Assembly: GCA_023454175.1 (NCBI GenBank)
Contig: JAEXRW010000037.1
Span: 19,258-83,257, forward strand
Reading direction: 5' to 3'
DNA: 64,000 nucleotides
Source: Bacillota bacterium
GTDB lineage: Bacteria; Bacillota; Clostridia; Christensenellales; JAEXRW01
Below are positions 45,051-52,204 of the stretch, in pieces (position 1 is the first letter of the stretch; each line of letters starts with the position of its first letter). A program made the position numbers and the translations under genes. The notes beneath the pieces were generated by a model. That model was not told the DNA's origin. It saw only the letters and a list, made by a program, of their open reading frames with translations, and made no database searches.

Positions 45051-45959
45051 ATGAATGCGACCAAAAGAGTTATGGCGTTTATCACACTGGCGATGGCGGC
45101 TGTTTTGATCACTGCTTGCACAAACACAAGTGTTGCCGTGATACCATCAATGCCAGAAGCAAGCGTAACACAGCCTGTGACTGCCACACCAACCCCTAGT
45201 CCAACGGCAGTAAAATCTACAATGATCACATCCATCGACGTGCTGCTGGAGTATGAGGGAGAATCCGACCCGATCTTCTTCACCCTGAGTGGAGAGGATA
45301 CGGAGTTCGTACAGAATGCACTGCAAGGCGGCGAGCAGATGAAGGGTACGGTAACGCACGCGCCGGTGGTGCATTACCTTTACATCCATTATGCAGACAG
45401 GAACGAGGACGGCGTGCTGTGGCTGCCATACAAGGAAAGCAGATACGTATTTGAAAACGGGGCGGGGGTACAGTACAGGCTGGAAGAAGGACAAACCGCC
45501 AAACTTCAGGCGTTCCTGAAAACCGCATCGAATGCAAAAGCGGGAAAGGATGCCAAGGCAAGGGAGAAACTAAAAAGCATCGCAACTGACATCCAGAAAC
45601 TATTTGAACAATCGGGAACCAAGGTGATCATGGATACGGAAGGGAACGGTTACGGCGTAATCCCCCTCTACCGGGCGCTGTTGCCCTTTGCTGATTCAGT
45701 CTGGGGAAAAGGTATAGAATATGAAAGCGGTTTTGTATCGTGGCTGATATTCAGAATCAAAGACGGAATGAAGAGCGACGACGTGGCCCGCGAAATTCCG
45801 GGACGCAACTGGCATTACAAGTATTTGGAAACAAGAGGACTCAAGGAACCGGTCTTTGCAGTTTATGGAGAGTATAGCGCCATCATCCATGCAACGAGCC
45901 TAGAAGGAGCAAACAAGGCAGCAGGGGTTATCCAAAAGATATTAGAAGAAGACGATTAA
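45051..45959 (+). CDS. Putative lipoprotein, unknown function
   Basis: The protein (302 residues from ATG 45051; GGGGGTG upstream) has a lipoprotein signal peptide ending in LITAC, a Thr/Pro linker (TATPTPSPTA) and two soluble parts: a beta-rich region (about 45-155, with HYLYIHYAD) and a helical-to-mixed C-terminal region containing FEQSGTKVIMDTEGN and NWHYKYLETRG. I do not recognise a family. It is probably tethered to the outer face of the membrane. Confidence 0.7.
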   Translation: MNATKRVMAFITLAMAAVLITACTNTSVAVIPSMPEASVTQPVTATPTPSPTAVKSTMITSIDVLLEYEGESDPIFFTLSGEDTEFVQNALQGGEQMKGTVTHAPVVHYLYIHYADRNEDGVLWLPYKESRYVFENGAGVQYRLEEGQTAKLQAFLKTASNAKAGKDAKAREKLKSIATDIQKLFEQSGTKVIMDTEGNGYGVIPLYRALLPFADSVWGKGIEYESGFVSWLIFRIKDGMKSDDVAREIPGRNWHYKYLETRGLKEPVFAVYGEYSAIIHATSLEGANKAAGVIQKILEEDD

Positions 45960-46004
45960 TATCTCGATTCAGCCCTGGGCATTGACTGTATTGGAGAAAA
46001 TGCC

Positions 46005-46664
46005 ATGAATATTCACGATGTGTTGCATGGTCTGGGGGATATCATTTTCCCACCCGACGCGAGCTGCTCCATCTGCCGCGGGGAAAAGGGCATGATGCGC
46101 GGGTACGGCATCTGCGCGGACTGCCATGCATGCCTGGCCTTCAAGGGGCAGCCGGATACCGCATGGACGCTGCCTTTCATCCCGGCGCTGCACTATGACG
46201 GGGCGGGGGCGCGGATGATCCAACGATTGAAATACGAAGGGCAGCGGTACATTGCGCGGACGCTGGGGCGGCTGATGGCAGACGCATACAACCAAAACGA
46301 GTGGGCCCTCCCCGACCTGCTGGTCCCCGTGCCGCTGCACCCCAAACGCAGGCGGAAGCGGGGATACAACCAATCCGACCTGCTGTGCCGGGAGCTATCG
46401 GCCATCCTGACGGCGCCATATGACGAAAAGGCATTAACACGTATCCGGAACACGCGGACACAGACGGGGCTGAACCGTGAGGAGCGGCTGGAGAACATGG
46501 ACGGCGCATTCACGCTGGGAAAAGGATTCGACCCTGCCGGTATGCGGATCCTGCTCATAGACGACGTATGCACGACGGGCGCGACGCTCTACGAATGCGC
46601 GAAGGTGCTGCTGGGCAGCGGCGCGGAAGACGTGCGGGCGCTGGTGGCGGCACACGGAGGATAG
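46005..46664 (+). CDS. comFC: ComF family phosphoribosyltransferase-like protein
   Basis: A 219-residue ComF/GntX-type protein. The N-terminus carries a zinc-finger-like Cys cluster (CSICRGEKG, ICADCHACL); the C-terminal domain is a type I phosphoribosyltransferase with the PRPP loop ILLIDDVCTTGATLYEC. In B. subtilis ComFC supports DNA uptake. The order comF, (RNA), hpf, secA, prfB is a conserved neighbourhood in Bacillota. The TAG stop runs directly into a heptad repeat array. Confidence 0.9.
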   Translation: MNIHDVLHGLGDIIFPPDASCSICRGEKGMMRGYGICADCHACLAFKGQPDTAWTLPFIPALHYDGAGARMIQRLKYEGQRYIARTLGRLMADAYNQNEWALPDLLVPVPLHPKRRRKRGYNQSDLLCRELSAILTAPYDEKALTRIRNTRTQTGLNREERLENMDGAFTLGKGFDPAGMRILLIDDVCTTGATLYECAKVLLGSGAEDVRALVAAHGG

Positions 46665-46705
46665 TTGACAGTTGAAAGTTGAGAGTTGACAGTTGCCCTG
46701 CGGGG
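46664..46705 (+). repeat. Heptad array overlapping the comF stop codon, with GC hairpin
   Basis: GTTGACA, GTTGAAA, GTTGAGA, GTTGACA and GTTGCCC begin at the last base of the TAG stop codon and lead into a CCCTGCGGGG hairpin. Confidence 0.75.
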
Positions 46706-46935
46706 GCTGTAAAAGCAAATGGACAATTTGCAATTACGATGCGGGTACGGGACTGGGAACCTTCGAATCCAACTTCATTGCTGCCCTTCAAGTGCCAATA
46801 TTCATTTTATCAAGCAGTTCATTTATTTGCATTCATTGCGCCGGTTCGTTTATAATGATAGGCAGTGTTCAAACACGCCTTGTGATTTTCACAATCCCTG
46901 TGTTCCGCACAATCCAACAATCGAGGTTTTGAAAC

Positions 46936-47799
46936 ATGAAACGTGAAGCCTGGGGGATCATCGCCTCCATCAGTATAGTCGTGTTATTGATCGGTGTCGT
47001 CATCATTCTGGCATTCACCGGGGGTGGATTAAAGGCGAAGATCGCCGCAAAGTATTCCATCCTAACCCCGGGACCTCAAACCATGGCGGACAGCAATTTT
47101 GAAAAAGGTTATTCCGGCCTGGGCTATGACAGGGAAGCAGCGCTGGATGCGAAGATAGCCTTCTACAACCAGATCAACAACATCGGTGCAACAGATGCAG
47201 AATTACAGTCCGAAATGAGTAAACAACTTTACTCCCAAAAGGACGATAGTGTGATCGCTTATGTAGACGGCACGCCTGTACTGAAATCCGGGCTGGAACT
47301 CGCACTGCTGCAGCAGAATCTGAATTACCAGACATACATAGCACAATACAATTCTGAGCAATATGCCGAATACAGGAAGGACGATCCAACAAGGCTGAAG
47401 ATGAAGGAAGCGCTCTCGGGCTCCGTACTGAGCGAGGCTGACCTCATGTATACTGTCATCGGGGAAACCGCCGTTTTGAATGAAGCAAAAAAGCAGGGGC
47501 TGGCAATGAGCCCGGAGGACGCAAAAAACTCGGCACTGCAAAACCTGCAATCCGGCACCGCCACACCTGAAGGACTGGGAGCTTACCGGACGTTTTTGAA
47601 TGAGATGGGGATATCGGAAGATACCTTCCTTGAGAAATTAACGACGCAGATACAGGAAGGAACTACAAAGAACAACCTGTTCAACGCCTTCATTCAGGTA
47701 CTCCCACAGGAGATGCAACAAGACCAAAATAGTGTGTATTCAGCATGGAACACCTATGTAAACAGCCTGGTCGAGAAGGCAAGCGTGACGCTGGTCTGA
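46936..47799 (+). CDS. Membrane-anchored SurA-N-like protein
   Basis: A 287-residue protein with one N-terminal transmembrane helix (about residues 7-28) and an extracytoplasmic helical region resembling the SurA N-terminal chaperone domain (AYVDGTPVLKSGLELALLQQ, TAVLNEAKKQGLAMSPEDAK, LNEMGISEDTFLEKL). No peptidyl-prolyl isomerase domain follows, so it may be a chaperone-like or inactive relative of PrsA/SurA. GAGG lies 10 bases before the ATG. Its place next to comF is probably incidental. Confidence 0.75.
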   Translation: MKREAWGIIASISIVVLLIGVVIILAFTGGGLKAKIAAKYSILTPGPQTMADSNFEKGYSGLGYDREAALDAKIAFYNQINNIGATDAELQSEMSKQLYSQKDDSVIAYVDGTPVLKSGLELALLQQNLNYQTYIAQYNSEQYAEYRKDDPTRLKMKEALSGSVLSEADLMYTVIGETAVLNEAKKQGLAMSPEDAKNSALQNLQSGTATPEGLGAYRTFLNEMGISEDTFLEKLTTQIQEGTTKNNLFNAFIQVLPQEMQQDQNSVYSAWNTYVNSLVEKASVTLV

Positions 47800-47937
47800 C
47801 CGGCTGTGAAGCCTTTTTCAGGGTATAATTACATACCAATAAGCCTTTACCAGACTCCAAAGCATGGTTTTAGAGGTAAAATTGGAGCAAAAAGACACAT
47901 AAATGGCTGTTTTTAGTATAATTATTAATAAAATTTA

Positions 47938-47965
47938 TTGATTTTTTACAATTGAATGCTATAAT
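47938..47965 (+). promoter_or_regulatory. Strong promoter for the structured RNA
   Basis: TTGATT (47938-47943), a 16-base spacer and a consensus TATAAT (47960-47965) with an extended TGC just before it. Transcription would start near 47972, at the 5' edge of the folded RNA. Confidence 0.8.
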
Positions 47966-47971
47966 AAAAAC

Positions 47972-48276
47972 AGTGCTTAAGTTTCCAGGTCTGTGGTTGA
48001 AAGTCGAAGCCAGCTGCAGGCTAAACGACCCACGTAAGGCGGCAATAAAGTGCCGCCGATCATGGTGCGGCTTAGAAGTAAGCCCGACCAGGTTTTCATG
48101 GAACCCATGGGACAAGACGCTTTGAAGAATCCCCGCTTTTCTACAATTGCCGTGGATCCAGGCGACCTCCAAGGATGCCAAAAACCTGAGAGAAGAAGTA
48201 GTGAGGAAGGTCAACCTTTATTAGCGAAACTTCCTGTCGGCGGGTGTGGGGTCAAAGACCAGGTCAGCTGGAAACA
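47972..48276 (+). ncRNA. Large structured RNA, probable raiA motif
   Basis: About 300 bases are closed by a perfect 8-bp stem (47981-47988 with 48268-48275). Inside are a 7-bp stem (48038-48044 with 48051-48057), a 6-bp stem (48069-48074 with 48079-48084), a CATGG/CCATG hairpin (48098-48110) and a 6-bp pairing (48204-48209 with 48230-48235). No open reading frame fits. It has its own promoter. Known raiA-motif RNAs occur in Bacillota beside comFC and raiA/hpf genes, both of which are encoded nearby, which is why I favour that identity; the match to the family model was not computed. The remaining 47800-47937 stretch holds only small inverted repeats. Confidence 0.65.
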
Positions 48277-48311
48277 AGGGCGAGAATTAATTAAGCGAGG
48301 GGATTTTTTTC

Positions 48312-48578
48312 ATGTACCAGGACAAAACTCTTAACTGCAAGGAGTGCGGCGCAGAATTTGTGTTCACCGCAGGCGAACAGGAATTTTACGCACAGAAGGG
48401 CTTTCTGAATGAGCCTGCCCGCTGCAAGAACTGCCGCGACGCGAAAAAGAACATCAAACGTGAACGCCAGATGTTCAGCGCCGTATGCGCAGACTGCGGC
48501 AAGGAGACACAGGTGCCGTTCCAGCCCAAAGAAGACAGGCCAGTGTACTGCGACGAATGCTTCGCAGCCAGGAGGTAA
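48312..48578 (+). CDS. Small zinc-ribbon protein (CxxC-x-CxxC)
   Basis: An 88-residue protein with four CxxC knuckles: CKECG, CKNC, CADCG and CDEC, which should bind two zinc ions. The central segment FTAGEQEFYAQKGF and EPARCKNCRDAKK is typical of a widespread clostridial zinc-ribbon family of unknown function. GAGGGG lies 9 bases before the ATG, directly after the structured RNA, so the RNA may be its leader. A strong terminator follows. Confidence 0.85.
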   Translation: MYQDKTLNCKECGAEFVFTAGEQEFYAQKGFLNEPARCKNCRDAKKNIKRERQMFSAVCADCGKETQVPFQPKEDRPVYCDECFAARR

Positions 48579-48636
48579 ATCCCCACGCTTGAATGGATTT
48601 TCCCTTACAAGAGCGAGGATTAAAATTTGGCCGAAT

Positions 48637-48676
48637 GACCCGGTTGGGGTAATACAAACCCAACCGGGTCCTTTTA
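48637..48676 (+). terminator. Strong terminator after the zinc-ribbon gene
   Basis: A perfect 12-bp stem (48637-48648 with 48659-48670) followed by CTTTTA. Confidence 0.92.
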
Positions 48677-48828
48677 TTTATAGCAGGCGGCCTGGGATGG
48701 CCAATTACTGCGTTGAAGCTCCGCTTAGTCGGTGCAGCGTAGCGTTGCTACGCCTCCCTCCTAATGCTCGCTTCGCCTTGTACAACGCGCAACGTGCGCG
48801 CTGGCCACCCCAGATTGCCTGCTATAAA
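48677..48828. mobile_element. MITE-like element with 27-bp terminal inverted repeats
   Basis: The left end (48677-48703, beginning TTTATAGCAGGC and ending GGATGGCCA) and the reverse complement of the right end (48802-48828) agree at about 23 of 27 positions. The 152-base unit has no coding capacity and contains a GCGTAGC/GCTACGC hairpin. A clear target duplication was not found. Confidence 0.6.
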
Positions 48829-48881
48829 TGATAAAAGAACAGCAATTATCTCACTTATATAGCGACAAGTACTCTAGTTCC

Positions 48882-49124
48882 TAAGCCTCGCTACGCCTTG
48901 TACAACGCGCGACACGCGCGAATGGTCATCATGGATTGTCTGCAATTTTTAAGTCTATTAGTGTGGCACGATGCGCTTGTGGGCACACTGGGTTGCCTGC
49001 TAGTGTATGATAGAGTAAGGCAACGCATTTGTTTGGCCATCCCTGAACACTGCCGTCAAAACTACATTCAAACTTCTGATATGTGACCACTAATCAAAAA
49101 AGGACTCAATAAACATTGAGCCGC
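48882..49124. other. Non-coding repeat-derived stretch
   Basis: The segment 48887-48920 nearly repeats 48767-48800 (shared core CGCCTTGTACAACGCGC), exactly 120 bases downstream, and a third related copy is at 55093-55128. The remainder up to the promoter at 49125 shows no supported gene; a 62-codon frame here lacks a ribosome binding site. Confidence 0.5.
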
Positions 49125-49152
49125 TTGACTTTTCATTGCGCGAGCGTATAAT
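49125..49152 (+). promoter_or_regulatory. Promoter for the DUF6323/DUF6179 pair
   Basis: TTGACT (49125-49130), 16-base spacer and TATAAT (49147-49152). An inverted repeat AACCATA/TATGGTT (49187-49193 with 49214-49220) lies in the leader. Confidence 0.7.
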
Positions 49153-49258
49153 AAATAAATTGGAGATTTACATAATATCCTTTTAAAACCATAATTATCA
49201 TATCACATTCTACTATGGTTGTCAAGGGACAAATGAAAAATATCAGGAGGGAAAAAGG

Positions 49259-49741
49259 ATGGATGGGTTATCGCTATTCACAATGTACGGTGAAGCCGCA
49301 GTGATGCAGGAACTCCTCCAATGCAACAATGAATTGAACAGTCATGGCCTCAGTTTGACTAACGCTGATGTCACGGATATCTTGACCGCGCGAAAGGAGG
49401 TACTGGAAAGCCAGGGTAGGATCGAACTGGACAACCGTGTATTGAGGGGCATCATCGGAAGGGTGGCAGTATCTGCATATGTCTCACCGGATAACCTGAA
49501 AACGACCATCAACGAGATGTACGAGGTATTCCACTACATCAAGAACGCGACATCCGATGTGACAAGCGATGACGACATACTGGACGCCATGTACATATTT
49601 TACGAAAAGGTGTGCAGGGGATCGACGGAGCTGCTCATGGGGAAGGGGATCGAAAAGATACTCGATAATTTCAGGGCGGGCAGGGAGCTGGCGTATATCA
49701 TCAATGAGGAGGAGGAAGCAGAGTGGGAGAGCGAAGCGTAA
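49259..49741 (+). CDS. DUF6323-like protein
   Basis: A 160-residue acidic helical protein resembling the uncharacterised DUF6323 family (NELNSHGLSLTNADVTDIL, GRIELDNRVL, DDILDAMYIFYEKVCRGS). No membrane segment or catalytic motif is seen. GGAGGG precedes the ATG. The next gene starts 19 bases before this stop codon, so the pair should be translationally coupled and the products may work together. The family name is from memory of the pattern, so treat it as provisional. Confidence 0.7.
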   Translation: MDGLSLFTMYGEAAVMQELLQCNNELNSHGLSLTNADVTDILTARKEVLESQGRIELDNRVLRGIIGRVAVSAYVSPDNLKTTINEMYEVFHYIKNATSDVTSDDDILDAMYIFYEKVCRGSTELLMGKGIEKILDNFRAGRELAYIINEEEEAEWESEA

Positions 49742-51156
49742 ACGGCCTTGCAGAGGACGGGAAAATAGAGATCGCCGGAACGCCGGTACACCATTGCCCG
49801 CGCAACGAAACGAGCGCGCGGCTGTTGCCGTCTGCGGCGGATGACGCGCACAACAGCATGGCGGCCATCCTGCGGGAACTGATCATAGAATACCTGGGGT
49901 GCGACAATTCCTCCATCCGGGAGGATACGGCGATGGGACTGCTGGGCTCCATTGCCTTCACCATCGAAACCGCACTGTTCAAAAGACAGGCGCCGGACAA
50001 AGATATTGCCCCGGGGATGGATATCCGGCTGCTTTATGCAGAAGGATCGAAAATGATCGAGTCAAGTTTCGAGGATGCAAAGAGACTATACAAAAAAGTA
50101 TACGGGAACAGGCTGCAGATCCCCATGGAGACCTACAACGATACGCTTGATACGGCCCTGCCGGATTTTTTCAAGGCGTATGACACCCGATTTGCCGCGC
50201 AGGAGACCGCATGCTCCATCGATTATCCCCTGGCTCTGGACGATATGTCACGCAGAGGCATCCACTACATCCGCCAATACCTGGATATGCTGGAACTGGA
50301 AACGGATTTCTGCAGGCGTTTCGAGCGGAGCGACATATTGAAACTGCTAAAAACATACGGGCTCAGGTACCAGATGAATATCCGTGAAGTAAGGGTCAAT
50401 CTGTTTGAACTCCTTTTCGAACAAGCGGTCTTTTGTATTTTATGCGACGTGAAACTGCCGGGACTGCGCATCACCCGGCAGGAATTTGAACGCTTTGAAA
50501 GGCATGTTTACAGCATGCATCCGCATGAAGCCAGCCTGCTGCCTGACACAGCTTTCACCGGCATCATCCGCCAGCTGGGCATACACAATACCGGCCTGGT
50601 CGACTACATGGATGCATATAAAACGCGCTTTGCCATGCGGTTCATCGAAGCGGTAAAGAACCGAAGCCTAAGCAACATCGCGCTCACAGAGAGTGAAAAA
50701 CCGTCTAAAGGAAAAGCTTTTTTCACCGACGGCGAAAGGATGAGTGACCTGCAATTCACACGGCTGACCGAGAAGATAGAGCAATGCGCGGATACCGGTG
50801 AAAAGCTGAAACTGATCGCCACCCACATCCATTGCTGCGAGGACCTCATGGACATGCTGGAATCGGACTGCCTGTATGCAGGCGAATATGAAACGCTGTT
50901 TGCTACATTGAGCGATATGGAGCTGGCCGTGACAGGCGCCGGGGCATTTGACATCGGGCCATGCGGTGCGAATCAGGCTGGTCTTATTAAAACGCTGAAG
51001 GGAAGCATGACGGGTGCTGTTTCCGAATGGCAGACGGCTTTTATCCAATACATCCTTGGACTGGGCCAAAGCAGAATCAGCAATATAGAAGCTTACGTGG
51101 AAAGCCTGAACCATAGAGATGGAGAGACAATACCTGAAGAAGAGGGTGATTGGTAA
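49723..51156 (+). CDS. DUF6179-like protein
   Basis: A 477-residue soluble, mostly helical protein that fits the DUF6179 family commonly paired with DUF6323 in Clostridia (IREDTAMGLLGSIAFTIE, SFEDAKRLYKKVYGNRLQIP, LALDDMSRRGIHYIRQYLDMLELETDFC). Start is GTG 49723 with GGAGGAGGA upstream, inside the end of the previous gene. No known function or catalytic residues can be assigned. It converges on hpf, from which it is separated by a terminator. Confidence 0.7.
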   Translation: MGERSVNGLAEDGKIEIAGTPVHHCPRNETSARLLPSAADDAHNSMAAILRELIIEYLGCDNSSIREDTAMGLLGSIAFTIETALFKRQAPDKDIAPGMDIRLLYAEGSKMIESSFEDAKRLYKKVYGNRLQIPMETYNDTLDTALPDFFKAYDTRFAAQETACSIDYPLALDDMSRRGIHYIRQYLDMLELETDFCRRFERSDILKLLKTYGLRYQMNIREVRVNLFELLFEQAVFCILCDVKLPGLRITRQEFERFERHVYSMHPHEASLLPDTAFTGIIRQLGIHNTGLVDYMDAYKTRFAMRFIEAVKNRSLSNIALTESEKPSKGKAFFTDGERMSDLQFTRLTEKIEQCADTGEKLKLIATHIHCCEDLMDMLESDCLYAGEYETLFATLSDMELAVTGAGAFDIGPCGANQAGLIKTLKGSMTGAVSEWQTAFIQYILGLGQSRISNIEAYVESLNHRDGETIPEEEGDW

Positions 51157-51187
51157 AGGTGGCCGACCACGCCTTTTCGAATATACG

Positions 51188-51216
51188 AAAAAAGAAGGCG
51201 CATATCATGCGCCTTC
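51188..51216 (-). terminator. Terminator for hpf (minus strand)
   Basis: A perfect 10-bp stem (51194-51203 with 51207-51216) is followed on the minus strand by TTTTTT. Confidence 0.88.
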
Positions 51217-51247
51217 AGTGGTGTTACGGATATTTAATGGATCATCC

Positions 51248-51790
51248 TTAGTCGATCTCAGGCTCAATAAGGCCCAGTCCCCCGTCATTGCGGCGGTAGA
51301 GGACATTCACTTCCCCGGATATGGCATTCCTGAATACGAAGAAGGAATGACCGAGCAGCTCATACTGCATGACCGCCTCATCCAGCGTCATGGGCTTGAT
51401 GGCGAAGCGCTTGGTGCGCACCACCCTGGGCGGTGTCTCCTTTTCAATGGCGCTGTAATCATCCCCATACTCGGTGACCTCTGCATCAAAGGCGTCTTCA
51501 CGAAACCGCCTTTCCAGCTTGGTCCTGTGCTTGATGATCTGCTTTTCCAGCTTTTTGAGCACATTGTCCACGGACGCATACATGTCCCCCGTAGCCTCCT
51601 CGCCACGAAGGACTATGTCCTCGAAGGGAATGGTCATCTCCACGATGTGCCTGCCGCGCAGTACGGAAAGGACTGCCTGGACCTCGGACTCGGGCTTGAG
51701 ATAGCGGGAGAGCTTTTCCACCTTTTTCTCCACGATCCCCTTGAGGTACTCCGATACCTCCATGTTCTTGCCCACGATGTTGATCTTCAT
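51248..51790 (-). CDS. hpf: Long-form ribosome hibernation promoting factor
   Basis: The protein (180 residues from ATG 51790; AAAGGGGCG upstream) has the HPF/RaiA N-terminal domain (MKINIVGKNMEVSEYLKG, VEMTIPFEDIVLRGEE, DMYASVDNVLKKLEKQI) and the C-terminal dimerisation domain of long HPF (VVRTKRFAIKPMTLDEAV, LLGHSFFVFRN). It joins 70S ribosomes into inactive 100S dimers in stationary phase. A longer upstream in-frame extension is non-coding leader. Here the gene is on the minus strand, divergent from secA. Confidence 0.95.
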   Translation of the reverse strand: MKINIVGKNMEVSEYLKGIVEKKVEKLSRYLKPESEVQAVLSVLRGRHIVEMTIPFEDIVLRGEEATGDMYASVDNVLKKLEKQIIKHRTKLERRFREDAFDAEVTEYGDDYSAIEKETPPRVVRTKRFAIKPMTLDEAVMQYELLGHSFFVFRNAISGEVNVLYRRNDGGLGLIEPEID

Positions 51791-52204
51791 GCGGAGCACG
51801 CCCCTTTCGTGCAATATGAAATGTGGTTCCTTTGGTATGTATTCTACGCAGGATTTCTCAAATCCTGCACATGAAATACGCGTTGATAAATAATTAACCA
51901 TCCTGAAAAAACTTGAACCAACGGTATTTAAAAAGCGACGTATAAATATGGACAATCCTTTTCACACGGGTTTCCGGAATACGGAGAAAGCTTTCAGAAT
52001 GCAAAACCGGCTCATTAACCGTTTCCCAAACAGACGGAGAACAGTACGGCTGATACATCATAAAAGCTATTCAAAGCCGGAAATGAAGGGCCGCCAACCA
52101 ACTGCAAAAATCAACAAGGCGTAAACGCTGGAAGGTATTTGCTTGTAAGAAGTGTCTGCAGATGATAAAATTAATTGTTATTGCGAGATGGAGGACAGAG
52201 ATAT
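51791..52204. other. Divergent hpf-secA intergenic region
   Basis: It contains a perfect 9-bp hairpin in the hpf leader (51848-51856 with 51860-51868) and the secA promoter. No gene was recognised. The hairpin could influence hpf expression. Confidence 0.5.
52143..52171 (+). promoter_or_regulatory. Promoter for secA
   Basis: TTGTAA (52143-52148), 17-base spacer and TAAAAT (52166-52171), about 35 bases before the secA start codon. Confidence 0.6.

Noticed and set aside
46693..46946. Two short frames between comF and the SurA-N-like gene
   Set aside because: They start at a heptad array/hairpin and overlap each other in different frames, with no ribosome binding site.
49104..49119. CTCAAT/ATTGAG inverted repeat as a terminator
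   Set aside because: Only 6 bp, AT-rich and without a T-run.
51791..51955. N-terminal extension of hpf
   Set aside because: It lies in the leader with a hairpin; HPF proteins begin at MKINIVG-like sequence.
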